Of a stretch of DNA of 64,000 bases, positions 12,301-23,144 are shown piece after piece. The stretch spans positions 14,031,213 through 14,095,212 of the forward strand of contig OY755183.1 of assembly GCA_963576735.1 (NCBI GenBank), written 5' to 3'. The notes below the pieces were generated by a model. That model was given only the letters and a program-made list of their open reading frames with translations, ran no database searches and was not told the origin of the DNA. Source of the DNA: Bedellia somnulentella. Lineage: Eukaryota; Arthropoda; Insecta; Lepidoptera; Bedelliidae. Each line of letters starts with the position of its first letter. Position 1 is the first letter of the stretch. Both the position numbers and the translations under genes were made by a program.

Positions 12301-15300
12301 ACCATCTTTTCCCCACTCAACTTCCAAAAGTGGCTGAGAAATTTCTAATTTCTCAGCTCTGGCTACCCCTTTTAGGGATTTATAGCCGTGAGTATATGTA
12401 TGTACGTATCACATACATGCATTGAGTAAATATATCCGTGTTTTATGGGTCTCGGGCGACATCAATATCTAAAAACGGATTGACGACAGAATTTTAAATT
12501 CTCAGAATACTTGTCGCGTGACATAAAATTACGTAATTTTTTTAACTACCTTCCAAAAAGATTTAATCTGTGGTTTTAACTTGAATTATGCACAAATAAT
12601 ACTGGACAAATATCAAAGTTTACCAGTGCCACACTTTTTTACTGAGCACTAACAACATCCTCTCACCCACAGATAAAATTGAGTTAATGCGGCAGCGGAG
12701 AGCAGATGAGAGATTTAAATTATGTACATTTTGAAATCACTACAAGAATGCATGCCTTCTGATCCTTTTTGCTGAGCTGATAGAAAACTCGCAGCACTAA
12801 ATTAAAATACTTAAAAAGAGCTCTAATTAATTTAACAATCTTACCATGAGCCACAACGCTAACATAACATCTAGCTTGATACATACAAGCTCGTTCGTGC
12901 CAGGAATTCGTGACGGGGTCGTAGCATCGGACCGTATTGAAGTGATCGCTACCATCAAATCCACCAATCATATAGATTAGATTATTCAAAGTGCATAGAC
13001 CATGATACGCTCGCGGCGTCAGATCCATGTGTATTGATAGAAACCACCTATCTGCTCTGAAAAGGAAACATTTGTCTAAGATAGGCGCTTAAGAGCTTAT
13101 TCCATTTGACTGCATGCAGAACGTCCGAAAGCCACAGAATCTGAATTCAGACTAGTGGAATAACGTTCAGAACGCTAGGCTTCCGAAAAGTAGACAAATT
13201 TCGGCTCCTAGCTCACTAAATTTTTAGTAGCTCCGTCTCAGGAAGGTGGAATAACGTTCAGACGATTTAGTCTAGTCGCCTCGCGCCCGCCACAGCGAGA
13301 GGACGTGCCAAAATTTTTCATGCCTATGATTGCAAATTACGTAAACAAAAAAAGATAATAAAAGTTTTATAGCAGATATACATATGCTCACGCCATTAAT
13401 TCCAGGGGTAGTTAGGTGGGTAGGGGTTCCATTTCATAGGGGTAGGCAGATATGTATAATTATATTCATACATACATACATATACTCACGCTATTATTTC
13501 CGATTGGGGTAGGTAAATACGTTTTATCACATACATGCAAATTATATTATAATTTATATTATAAATACTCACGCCATTACTTCCCATCGGAGTAGGCAGA
13601 TACGTTTAATTACATACATACGCACATATACTCACGCTTTTACTTCCGCTTGTGGTAAGCAGATAATTTTAATTACATACATACATACTTAAACTCCCAC
13701 CATTTTTCCGTAAGGGGTAGGTAGGCAGATACGTATTGTTTCAAATATGCATACTTATACTCACGCAATCACTTCCCGTGGGGGTAGGCACAGGCGTATA
13801 ATTACATACATGCATACATATACTCACGCCATTATTTCCCATTGGGGTAAGCAAATACGTTCAATCACATATATGCATACATATACTAACGCCATTACCT
13901 CTCATTGGGGTAGGCTGAAACTATCGATCGCCACTTCGTACGACCCCGGCAAACTTTTTAATAAATATGCTTTTATTTTTAAGTCATATAGGAGTTCCCG
14001 CCTATTTAATATTTTGTGTGAAATATGACGTAAAAATATTTGGAAAAGGTTGTGTACATGAATAGGATATATGTAGGTATTTAGGTAAGTATAGTAGCGA
14101 AAGAGATATATAGACGCAATGTGTCGTCCGTCGTTTATTAAATGAGAGTGGGATAGTCCATAAGAGAGTCCGATAGAGAGCGTTTTAAAAAAAAGGCGGG
14201 AGCAATTTCGTACGACCGACCGCAAAAATCGCGCGCGCGAATGATTCAGAAACTGAAATCGGTGTAGTGGAATAACAAGCGTCTGTGGCCTTCTGCGGCA
14301 GTGACTGTGAAGGACCTCCGATTTCAGCAACGATAAAAGTGTAATGGAATAAGCTCTTTAGGAGTTTTCTTTAAAACAGAAAAACTACCTTTATTTATCT
14401 TACAGTATGTAAGTAAAATTAACTAGTAATGGCAATACCTTGTGTCATATGTTTCTACAAAACTGGTAGGACTTCCCGCGCTCCATCCTCCTACAGCAAA
14501 TAAAATTTCGTATGGTATCCGAGGCCTCGCTAAAGGGTCATTCAAATCAACTTCCGTACCAGGTCTAGAATCCAGTAATGTTAGGAAAACCACAGCAGGG
14601 TACAAAGCTTCTTGGCATTTCTGAAATATGTTTAATTTTTGAAAGTCTTAAAATACATCGAAATAAAGATCAAATTTAATTTAGACTGGTGTGCTGATTT
14701 TTCTCTTGTTATATAAATAGAGGCCACCCTACATTTTCGGATCGCCTAAGTATGCAGAATATTTGCAGATTTCGTAAGCTCTATGCATGATGGTGTAACT
14801 AATTCGTAGAGAATCAGACAGAATAGTGCCAATTATCTGAAATTTTATTTACAACATTTAATCCAATTTGGAAGGATGTTGCAGGTTTTCATTATCTGAT
14901 TCGGCGAAAAGAAAGATGATTCCATGCTACGGATGGCACTTTAAGCCGTAAGTCTAGGCTACTTTCACGGTAGCGTTAGGCTGACGTCTTGGCAATCTTG
15001 GTAAATATTGAAGTCGACTTAATTATTATAAGTTTTATGTACAAACTTGCCTCATCATTTACGATCGGTGACCATTGTAGTACTTTTGTTTTGAAATATT
15101 TGTAGCTGATATGCCCAAACCGAATACAAGTTAAAAGTGAGGGAATATGTTTTTTTCTAGCATCTAAGTCATGCTCTATCCATGTTTTTACAGCTTGAAA
15201 CACTATTTCTTCATTTCTTACATTCAATTCGTCATCCCGCAAAATATCTTCGAGCTCCTCAAACGACAACTTCTTGAATTCGTTGCATTCTTTTAATATC

Positions 15301-15893
15301 CTACTAAAGTTTTGCCTTATGTATGATTTTCCTTTCTTTTCTAATTCACTACAAAAATAACATCTAGCAAATTTAAAAATTCCGAGACAATTATGAGGTT
15401 TTAATTCTTTAAGTAGAAATGTACAACACAGTTGTATGACGCCGACAACATCAAATTGGTCTGCTATCGGAAGAAGGTGTTCCACATTTTCTGCAACAAC
15501 GTTGCATGTTCCTGTGTACGCATAATCTAAAATGCGGTTCATGTAATAACTAGGAACATCGACATAAATTTTGGTTTCTTCTGGTTCACCTTTATTCAAT
15601 GAATTAATAAAGAGTGCTTTAAAATATGGACTAACGGCAGAAATTATGGCTCTGTGTATTCGAATTGATTTCATATCCCTGCAAACAATTGTTCCATCGC
15701 ACAACTGACCATTCTGCCGTAGTTCGTTCCATATTGCAGGGAATTCTACAACCGAATAATTTTCAGGCAAACATACGCATCTTCTTTTCCGAGTAACAGA
15801 CTTCCTTTTCGCTATTCGAGGTTTCGTGGAAGAAGGAACACGAAGAGAATTTTTATTTTTGGATAATTTTCGATGTTTCGCATTAAATTCCAT
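9334..15893 (-). CDS. KLHL10: Kelch-like protein 10, CUL3 ubiquitin-ligase adaptor
   Basis: Seven minus-strand exons: 15893-15051, 14620-14439, 13056-12845, 12105-11957, 11509-11323, 9901-9779, 9524-9334 (stop TGA 9336-9334), about 628 residues; vertebrate KLHL10 is about 608. A basic N-terminal extension (1-50) precedes the BTB domain (about 51-160, with LCDGTIV and HRAIISAVSPYFKALF), the BACK domain (about 165-270) and six kelch repeats carrying GG doublets (AVGGWSAGSP, MIGGFDGSD, ALGGYNG, IVGGFNG, ALGGFNG, VIGGFNG). The linker LARPRIPYEILFAVGGW closely resembles the same region of KLHL10 and separates it from other KLHL proteins. BTB-BACK-kelch proteins link CUL3 to substrates; KLHL10 is known for roles in spermatid development in mammals and flies. 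Intron 1 uses a GC donor (GAG|GCAAGT); the other introns are GT-AG. Confidence 0.94.
10057..10345 (-). repeat. SINE-C copy with tRNA-like head
   Basis: The reverse complement of 10088-10163 folds like a tRNA: a 7-bp acceptor (GACACGG with CTGTGTC), D stem GCTC/GAGC, and T arm GCGGG-TTCGATT-CCCGC, which is also a good RNA polymerase III B box. A TCGGG/CCCGA anticodon-type stem is possible, but 5 nt separate it from the D stem instead of 1. The segment is flanked by the SINE-C body, and related copies occur at 10346, 32372, 36752 and 50258, so it is a SINE and not a tRNA gene. It lies in KLHL10 intron 5 (9902-11322). Confidence 0.8.
10346..10545 (+). repeat. SINE-C fragment in opposite orientation, with a duplicated tail
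   Basis: Begins inside the B box (GGTCGCGGGTTCGATTCCCG), continues into GTGTCGAAATTTTTCTTTCC and CCCCACATGAGGTTTTCATG, then repeats the CCCCACATGAGG to TTTAAATT part near 10498-10540. The part next to the head mirrors 10307-10344, so the two SINE-C copies form a large inverted repeat. Confidence 0.7.
12158..12405 (+). repeat. Complete SINE-A copy with target-site duplication
   Basis: This 248-bp copy in KLHL10 intron 3 (12106-12844) is flanked by GTATCACA at 12150-12157 and 12406-12413. The duplication defines both ends of the family: it starts AACTGCTGTGTTGTGTCGGC and ends GTATATGTATGTAC. A flanking duplication supports retroposition. Confidence 0.8.
13092..14357. mobile_element. Non-autonomous DNA transposon, TTA target duplication, in KLHL10 intron 2
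   Basis: The ends are perfect 15-bp inverted repeats (AGAGCTTATTCCATT), flanked by TTA at 13089-13091 and 14358-14360. Length is 1,266 bp. The motif TGGAATAA recurs several times inside both ends, often followed by CGTTCAG (13152, 13250). A 3-bp TTA duplication is typical of PIF/Harbinger elements, but no transposase is present, so that assignment is inference. A minisatellite derived from LINE-R occupies the middle. Confidence 0.65.
13376..13960 (-). repeat. Minisatellite grown from a LINE-R 3' tail
   Basis: About eight imperfect units of 60-70 bp, each with TATACTCACGCCATTACTTC then CATTGGGGTAGGCAGATACG, joined by CATACATACA runs. The last unit (13884 onward) continues into the LINE-R sequence CTATCGATCGCCACTTCGTA, which identifies the source: the array is repeated copies of the LINE's extreme 3' end. 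Confidence 0.75.
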
Positions 15894-16225
15894 CCCTTTT
15901 GAAAATACGGCGGTCTAAATTTGTTCTGTCGTGGTGACAGTGATTACCGACAGTTCTAAATATCTTTGCTTCAAAATTTGAATTTGTTGACAAACAATGA
16001 GGTACGAGTACAAATAATATTCTGCGAAGTACCTAACATTCTAAAAGCCAGCGTTCGGCATACGGGTTTAGAAACAAAACAGGTATAAAACTTTATCTGT
16101 CGTCTCGTGTATGTTTTGGGGGATTAACAAAGCCTAGCAACATTTTGCTTGGGCGTGAAACGAGGTCAGTTTGGAATACAGTTTCGAGCGTTCTTTTTAT
16201 GCCGTTTTGAAAAAAATAGTGGAGT
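15894..16225. promoter_or_regulatory. Upstream region of KLHL10
   Basis: The first 330 bp before the KLHL10 start codon on the minus strand, up to the next repeat. It is the expected site of the promoter and 5' UTR. No TATA box, initiator or other motif can be assigned from sequence alone. Confidence 0.3.
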
Positions 16226-16284
16226 ACTTTAAAGACAGACACATACCGGTTCTTTCTATAAAGACATACTTTAAAGACACATGC

Positions 16285-16533
16285 CGTGTTGTGTCGGTTT
16301 AGAATAACACTACACCATTTCTGCCCGTGGGTGATCGTAAGAGGCGACTAAGGGTATAGGGGCTTTTTAAGTGATTTTTGGGCGATGTGTTTGGAGAACC
16401 GTCACCAAAAACCTTTATTATTACCATATTTTCCCCAATTAACTTCCAAAAGTGGCTGAGGAATTTCTAATTTCAAAGCTCTGGCTACCCCGTTAAGGGA
16501 TTTATAGCCGTGAGTATATGTTTGCATGTATGT
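16285..16533 (+). repeat. SINE-A copy
   Basis: Runs from GCCGTGTTGTGTCGGTTTAG to GTATATGTTTGCATGTATG. The sequence just after it (TTTAAAGACAGACACATACC, from 16534) also occurs just before it, from about 16228, so it is flanked by a long direct repeat of about 25 bp. Confidence 0.75.
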
Positions 16534-16597
16534 TTAAAGACAGACACATACCGGTTCCTTCAATAACATAGAATATTCCTTATATAAATGTTAAATC

Positions 16598-17200
16598 TTT
16601 TTAGGGTTCCGTATGTCTGAATACAAAAACGGAACCCTTATAGGATCACTCGTGTGTCTGTCCGCCCGTCGCTTACAGTCAAATTATCTCCGAATCTATT
16701 AGACCGATTAAGTTGAAATTTGGTACACATATCAATTGTGCCCCAGACACAGAGGTGTGACGTGAGCAGATGAAATCTGTATATGGGGGGTCATTTTTGG
16801 AGGGGAAGGGGAAAATTAAAAAAGAAAAAACTGAAAACTGCATCGTGTGGCACATCAAATGAAAGGTCTTGTTGGGAAAATCTTAAATGTATTTTTTTGT
16901 AATTTTAAAATAAACAGTTTCCAAGTTATTCAAGAAAATAGACGAAAATTGACCATTCCCCCCCCCCTTATCTCCGAAACTACTGAACCTAAAATTTTGA
17001 AAAAAATACAGAAATTAGTTTTCTCCTTATAGATTATAGGAAAACCTATAAGAAGTCCATGATATTAAAATAACATGGTAAATCACTCAATATTGTGCGT
17101 ACCAACTTACATTTGCAGGTGGAATGTGTGGGAGAACATATTTTTTATCGTACGGAACCCTCTTCACGCGAGTTCTACTCGCACTTGTCCCCTTTTTTAA
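16598..17200. mobile_element. Lepidopteran repeat with GGGTTCCGTA inverted ends
   Basis: Starts TTTTAGGGTTCCGTATG and ends near CGTACGGAACCCTCTTCACG, followed by CGAGTTCTACTCGCACTTG. In between are typical lines of this widespread family (TGTCTGTCCGCCCGTCGC, GTTGAAATTTGGTACACAT). I recognise it as a very common lepidopteran non-coding repeat. No transposase or reverse transcriptase is present. Confidence 0.65.
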
Positions 17201-17401
17201 TAGTGAAACATATTCAAGGTATTTTAGCTAAGCGTAAAATGACATGTCATGTCATTGATATTGTTGTTACATACACATAAGTCTAAAGGCAGACGGCCAC
17301 CTGCCCTGGCTGGCCTAATATACAAGCACACAGCATTATAGTTTGTCGCAGTCGTTCAACTTTTAGATTTAAATTTTAACTCACTCTCTATTCATCTACA
17401 G

Positions 17402-17555
17402 CGATAGGCCTGTCCCTTATTACGTGAGTACACTGGTCAAGCAAAATGTGGTATCTGAACACCAGGTGACGATGTCACGTGATGTTCAGAAGTATTATCT
17501 AGTACCGCTGCCAACCCCTTCGGGGATATACGGCATGAACGCTTGAGTCTATTCA
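17402..17555 (+). repeat. SINE-B fragment
   Basis: Matches the 3' half of SINE-B (GCGATAGGCCTGTCCC, ACGTGAGTACACTG, CAACCCCTTCGGGGATA). The tRNA-like head is missing. Confidence 0.7.
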
Positions 17556-17609
17556 TCTCGCTGTGTTTCAGCAAGGCTGGAATTGAATAATTTATACATT
17601 TATCATTAC

Positions 17610-17799
17610 GCTATGTTATGTTGGTTTAGAATAGCACTAACCCATTCCTTCCTGTGGGTGTTCGTAAGAGACGGCTTAGGGTATTGGGGCTTTTGAAGTG
17701 ATTTTGGTTGCGGTTTAGTGCTTTTGGAGACCCATGCCAATGCCATGACCCTGATTACCCCTTCTAGGGATTTATAGGTGTAAGTATATGTATGTATGA
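17610..17799 (+). repeat. SINE-A copy, shortened
   Basis: Recognisable by GGTTTAGAATAGCACTAACC and CCCTTCTAGGGATTTATAG, with part of the middle deleted. It lies about 400 bp upstream of RpL18. The rest of 17800-18180 is AT-rich. Confidence 0.65.
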
Positions 17800-18180
17800 A
17801 CATTAATCATAAGACCGTTAGATCGGTTCCAACATAAAAGCTATAATATTATGTAATCTTTATTTATTTATTTGGTTATTTGCCATTAATGCTGCCATAC
17901 TTTGCAGGCTTTTAGACAATAATTTCTAATCTACAATTTCGTTATTTTCTGTGATTTTACAAGCAAACTTGGTAGTTGCAGGTAGGTAGTTAGTATTCAT
18001 AATAACCACCATATACTATATATAATAGTGTTAGTTCCCAAGTCGTTATTTGTATTACATCAATATCATATATTTTAACCTGGTACTAGTCTATGTCCAT
18101 ATAATAATTAAATAAATTGCATATACTGGTAACACTAGTTAAAATAAACGTCAAAAAATATTTATGTCAAAATAAAATTC

Positions 18181-18212
18181 TCTTTGGTTTCTCTTTACGT
18201 TTGACTGTCAAG
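18181..18212 (+). promoter_or_regulatory. Pyrimidine-rich 5' leader of RpL18 (probable TOP motif)
   Basis: The 30 bp before the start codon contain two pyrimidine runs (TCTTTGG and TTTCTCTTT), as expected at the transcription start of ribosomal protein genes under TOP-type translational control. The exact start site is not determined. Confidence 0.45.
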
Positions 18213-21200
18213 ATGGTGAGTTTTGGACAATGAAATCTTTCTAAAAATCCAAATTAATCATGGCAAATATTATGATAAGTGAGAAAATTGAGTGTTGTTT
18301 GTGCTTTAAAGTGTGTTTGAAATGTGTTGTGATTTATATTTCAGGGTATCGACATCAACCACAAACACGACAGGAAAGTTCGGCGCACCGAACCAAAATC
18401 TCAGGATGTCTACCTAAAACTGTTAGTGAAGGTGGGTGTTGGACAATTAGTCTGTTGAATGTGTTAAAAGTCTTTAACAGTTATCTTATTTTAACTTTCC
18501 AATTTATGAAAACGTAAACATAACCTAACTTTTGTTCTTTCAGCTGTACAGATATTTGGCTAGACGCACCAATGCCAAGTTCAACACAATTGTTCTTAGG
18601 CGTTTATTCATGAGCCGTATCAACCGCCCACCAATCTCATTGTCTCGGTTAGCTCGTCACATGAAGAAACCAACACGCGAGGGACTGATCGCTGTTGTTG
18701 TTGGCACCATCACAAACGATGTAAGGCTGTACAAAGTGCCCAAACTAACAGTAGCTGCCCTTCACGTCACAGAAACGGCTCGTGCCCGCATCCTTGAAGC
18801 TGGAGGTAAGATTTGTGTTATATTTATATTCAAATTTTATTTGAGTTCTATCTGATTTATGGCCCATAACTATATATCAGATATATATATATTTTTTAAT
18901 GAAATCAACATTTTATACCAGAACCTTCAATATAATATTTAGTTGAGTCAAATCCAATATTTTGTTATATTATGTATTATGCTGTGTAGTGTCGGCTTAG
19001 AATAGCACTACCCCATATCTTCCGGTGGGTGTATGTAAGAGGCGACTAACAGTATTGGGGCTTTCAAGGGATTTTTGGGCGATGCGGTTGGAGACCCATA
19101 ACCAACAACCTTTATTTCACCATCTTTTCCCCACTCAACTTTCCAAAAGTGGCTGAGGAATTTCTAATTCCTTAGCTTTGGCTACCCCTTCTAGGGATTT
19201 ATACCCGTGAGTATATGTATGTATGTTTTATTGCTTGGTCTACTTGAACGGAATGGATTGTTAAAATACTATTCAAACATATAATTTAAAAAGCACTGGT
19301 TATTTCTAAATTTGCCTTATGTATTTTTAGTACAATCTATAATATGTTTGAACTGATGGCAAACATAGAAACATAATTAATTACCTACACAGATATCTCA
19401 AAATCAATAATTAATTGGTTGATATTGTTGCCATCTTCATATTTTACCATGTAGTAATGCACCTGCTGCCATCAATTTGTTTGTGGTATGGTATGTTTTT
19501 TTTGTAATCTATGATGATTTATTACGCACTAAGTTTCCTCATGCAACATAAATAGAGGTGTGCAACTTTAAGGCAACCTCCTGAGGGTCTGTGCTATGCG
19601 AAGGGTTAGGAAAGATATTTAGACTCTTAGGATTTATTTCTGTAACTTGTTGTTAAATAAAAGTATTTTTGAGCTAAACCATGTTTAATAACAAACTTGA
19701 TAAATAATGGGTCACTCAATAATAGGTAAATGCACCATACTTTAATTGAATTGAAGTTTTAAACTATTGTGCTTTGATTTAAACATATTTAAATTCACTT
19801 CTCCTGTAAGAGGTCTTCCCATGAGCTATCAAGGATCTTTGTGCACTTCAAATATGCATAATGACGATCCCATTAATAAACACTGGGTATATGTGCAGCA
19901 GGATACTAGGGAACCGTTTCATGCTAGCTTTGGCATATATTGTAAATAGTGTTTTTTTGTTATTTTTATATTGTATTTTTTCTTTGTATTATTTGTTAAT
20001 CATTAAGTTAAAATAAGGACATACTAACAAAAACAAATAATTAATAAGTATTTCAATGTTACTAATTTTCTTACTTAATATGATGAATGGAAATGAAGTT
20101 TTATTTATTTATAATCTCATATAAACTAAGAAATTGAGACTGAGTAGGTGATATGAAGCAATTTAAAATTATACCTTGGGCATATACCTTTATTCATAGA
20201 GACATTATTCTCATAGTCACATATTTGCTGGTAGAGTTTTTACTATAATTTCTTAGTTAATCTGTGTCAATATTAATAGACTTACGCCTGATTTCTGAAT
20301 TGAGTATTTAAGCTGAGAACAACTTAAGTATTGTTTTGTCTCATTCAGTTGTTAAGATTTTAGTGCGACAAAACGATACTTAAGTTGTTGTCAGCTGGAA
20401 TACTCAATTCAGAAATTGGGTGTTATGCACCAAAATTTTGTGATAAATCATTTTGTAAGATAAACTTATTAGTTTAGCTAGTTTTAATTACTATTTACCT
20501 GTCACCAATATTATTAGCTTAATGCATTAAAGTTGTCTGCAACTAATATTGCAATCATAGTTCAATATATTGAGAATAGAAGTGCAAATGTTAAAAAGCA
20601 AGCAATTGGGAGCATAGAGAGGATGGATGAAAGAGAAATCCAAGACCTTAAACTTTTGAAATCCAAATTCAAAATGTTCTTAAAAAGTAAGTTAAAAGAA
20701 AAAAAACAGCATGAATGAGACAGAAGTAGGTGAGATTTGGCAGTATCATACAAAGTGGCAATTAATAGTTTCTACCCACCCCAATGGGAACAACGATGGA
20801 AGTATAAATAAGTGCAAATGGATAGAGAAGACCTTCCTGTAGAATAGGAACAAGAATTTAGTGGGTAGTTCGAGCATTTTTCCATGAGATGAATGATATT
20901 GTTAGTCCAGATTGTTAGATTTTTTTAAAACCACATATTATTTAGTTAAAATAAATCATCACATCAATCAAACAGAGGTATTGATCTATTCTTGAACTGT
21001 CAACATTTATCTTTAGCCTTTTTCATGCAACAATAACTTTCATCCTTGGGAAATATTAGGCTAGCTTTGGTTAAACAATATTCAAGAGATTCCTTGCGTT
21101 CTACACCTCATATGAACACCCATAAAACCCATTTTCTACATTCCAGGTGAAATCCTGACCTTCGACCAGCTGGCCCTCCGTTCCCCAACCGGCCGCAAGA

Positions 21201-21346
21201 CCGTGCTAATCCAGGGTCGCCGCAACGCCCGCGAGGCTGTACGTCACTTCGGACCGGCCCCTGGGGCTCCTCGCTCCCACACTAAACCATACGTTCGCAC
21301 TAAGGGTCATGAGCATGCTAAGCCGAGCCGTCGCTCTAACGTGTAA
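18213..21346 (+). CDS. RpL18: Large-subunit ribosomal protein eL18
   Basis: Four coding exons: 18213-18215 (only the ATG), 18345-18431, 18544-18805, 21147-21346 (stop TAA). They give 183 residues, the normal length for insect eL18. The protein starts [20 protein letters not shown], includes [19 protein letters not shown] and ARHMKKP, and ends [20 protein letters not shown], all characteristic of the family. It is a structural component of the cytosolic 60S subunit. A first coding exon consisting of just the start codon, behind a pyrimidine-rich leader, is common in ribosomal protein genes. Introns 1 and 2 are short; intron 3 (18806-21146) is filled with repeats. Exon 4 is distinctly GC-richer than its surroundings, as expected for a highly expressed gene. 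Confidence 0.98.
18981..19229 (+). repeat. SINE-A copy in RpL18 intron 3
   Basis: Near-consensus copy from GCTGTGTAGTGTCGGCTTAG to GAGTATATGTATGTATG. The sequence from 19230 to about 19790 is AT-rich with nothing recognised. Confidence 0.8.
19790..20010 (+). pseudogene. 3' end of an unidentified LINE
   Basis: Reads through TGGGTATATGTGCAGCAGG and GGCATATATTGTAAATAG into an AT-rich tail. The inverted insert at 28853-29150 carries the same end (GGTTATATGTGCAGCGGC, GGCACATTATGTAAATAG), so the two are copies of one element family, represented here only by the last codons and 3' UTR. Confidence 0.55.
20285..20422. mobile_element. Hairpin MITE with TTA target duplication in RpL18 intron 3
   Basis: This 138-bp sequence forms an almost complete hairpin. 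The left arm has TTTCTGAATTGAGTATT and AACAACTTAAGTATTGTTTT; the right arm holds their complements. TTA flanks it at 20282-20284 and 20423-20425. No coding capacity. Confidence 0.7.
20560..20810 (+). pseudogene. LINE-R 3' fragment, decayed
   Basis: Retains GAGAGGATGGATGA (encoding ERMD) and ATAGTTTCTACCCACCCCAA, the LINE-R end, but otherwise decayed. From here to the RpL18 exon 4 acceptor at 21146 the intron is AT-rich with nothing else seen. Confidence 0.6.
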
Positions 21347-21800
21347 ACTTTAATATAAGTGTACAACTTAATTTGTGGTTTTATTTTAGATAGTGTGATC
21401 CTATCTTTTTTGTAGCTGACGTTATATCATGCCCCCATAATTTATTTGAGAGATAGTATGACACCTGTAACAAAATGACAGATGATTGTATTAATAGTGG
21501 TAGCTTATCTCTCATAATAGGCACGTAACTTGTATGCCACGAGTCAGTCAGCTGAAGACAAATATTGGAATATTAGTACTCCTTACCTATTTGTAGAAGT
21601 TGTGTAAGGGAAAACATGGAATAGATTAGGTTGACGATTGCTTTTTCATCGCCAAAAATATTTCTTAGTTGTCGTAAATCCTTGAAGTTATTAGAAACAC
21701 ACGACTTATTTTGTTTAGAAGATTAACAGCAAAACATAACTTATAAACCACCTGTAAAACTTCGAGTAATAATATTATTACTTCATAGTTTTTCCTGTAC

Positions 21801-22302
21801 CAATTCGGTATGCAAAGTTTTTTTTTGGTATTAAATAAGTATTTTTATTCGATAGTAAACACGAAAATAAAAAACTAATTTGAATATTTTCCATTTAAAA
21901 TGAGTAATTGTAAAGTTATGATTTTTTAAAGATTGTTCAACTTTTGTACTTTATGACGTCATCGATTGATAAAATCACGTAGCGACATGCAAATGAAGCG
22001 AAATGTTTTATAAAATTGTTGCTGATTGCAAAAAATATCACGAATTTGTGATGTCAAATTAAATTATTACGATATTATACCAAACAAACCTATGATTTTC
22101 GATATTTTATTAATAAACTGCAAAACCAAATTATGTCTTTGAAACAACATTGAAGATCAAACACTGTTACAGTTTTTTGATAAAATAACAGTCATCTTAG
22201 CTTCAATTGATATAATTTCAAGAAAATATTGGTTATAACCATAATATCTCGAAATGGTTTTGTAATCAGCATCACTTTAGTAAAACTTTGCATACCGAAT
22301 TG
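21801..22302. mobile_element. Small DNA transposon with 21-bp inverted ends
   Basis: The left end CAATTCGGTATGCAAAGTTT is the inverted match of the right end (AAACTTTGCATACCGAATTG). TA lies next to both ends, as for Tc1/mariner elements, with one extra C on the left. About 500 bp, AT-rich, no transposase. It lies downstream of RpL18; 21347-21800 shows nothing else. Confidence 0.6.
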
Positions 22303-22346
22303 TAAGTCTTCACCAATATACTTTAAAAACTTACGGGAGAAATACA

Positions 22347-23140
22347 TATAGAACATAAACGTTCACGCCTTTAATACCCGAAGGGATTGGCAGAGGTACT
22401 AATACTTATGAACAACGTGACAGCGCCACCTAGTGTTCAAAGTAGGTACCCACGTTTTGCTTAGATAGTGTACTCACGTGATAGGGGGCAGGCCTATCGC
22501 CGTTTTGTAAGAATACACTGGCACATGGCTAAGTACACCTCGGCCATGTAGGTTTCATCACGATGTTTTCCCTCAACATTAACAACCATGATAAATTAAC
22601 CATACATATGACTTTAAAAAGACAAATTGGTGTAAGCCCGACGGCTCATTCCGTTTATCCACCCTATAACAGCATCCCTAAGTCGGATATTCGGAAACGC
22701 ATGTCCGTCTAGCCACCCTGAACGGGGTGGATATCCGGAATGCATATAATATGGTTCTTCCGATTTTTTACCCAAAGTACAGTAATTTACAGAAACATAC
22801 ACAACACAAAATGGGTCCAAGAAACATCATGAACATTAAAATAATTAAAATAAACATACCTACTTTCTTACTTACAGTTTGAATAAAATTATCTTACAAA
22901 CTTAGGGTCTTTTTTCTGTAAATGTCTGTACGTAGGCAGGGTAGAAAATCGGAAGATCCATATTATATGCATTCCGGATATCCACCCCGTTCAGGGTGGC
23001 TAGACGGACATGCGTTTCCGAATATCCGACTTAGGGAGGCTGTTTTAGGGTGGATAAACGGAATAAGCCAGCCCGACCCGGGATTTAAACTCATGCCTGT
23101 CTGTTTACTGACGGTTGTTCTCCCATTGGACTATCATACA
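22347..23140 (-). repeat. SINE-B copy split by a DNA transposon
   Basis: A SINE-B in minus orientation occupies 22347-22642 (body, with CAGGCCTATCGCCGTTTTG and ATGATAAATTAACCATACAT) and resumes at 23070-23140 with the tRNA-like head (GGGATTTAAACTC, CATTGGACTATCATA). A foldback transposon interrupts it at the sequence AGCCCGAC. Confidence 0.75.
22643..23069. mobile_element. 427-bp foldback DNA transposon with 8-bp target duplication
   Basis: Exact 8-bp direct repeats AGCCCGAC flank it (22635-22642 and 23070-23077), inside a SINE-B whose sequence is continuous across the site. The ends are inverted repeats of about 125-130 bp starting GGCTCATTCCGTTTATCCAC on the left and GGCTTATTCCGTTTATCCAC on the right. 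An 8-bp duplication fits hAT, P or Merlin elements; the GG start is most like Merlin, but there is no transposase to decide. Confidence 0.8.
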
Positions 23141-23144
23141 TAGG

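Noticed and set aside
13747..14028. Protein with THAITSHWG-type repeats
   Set aside because: It is a translation of the LINE-tail minisatellite.
22614..23143. Two related small proteins on opposite strands (both with YYMHSGYPPRSGWLDGH)
   Set aside because: They are readings of the two inverted arms of one foldback transposon.
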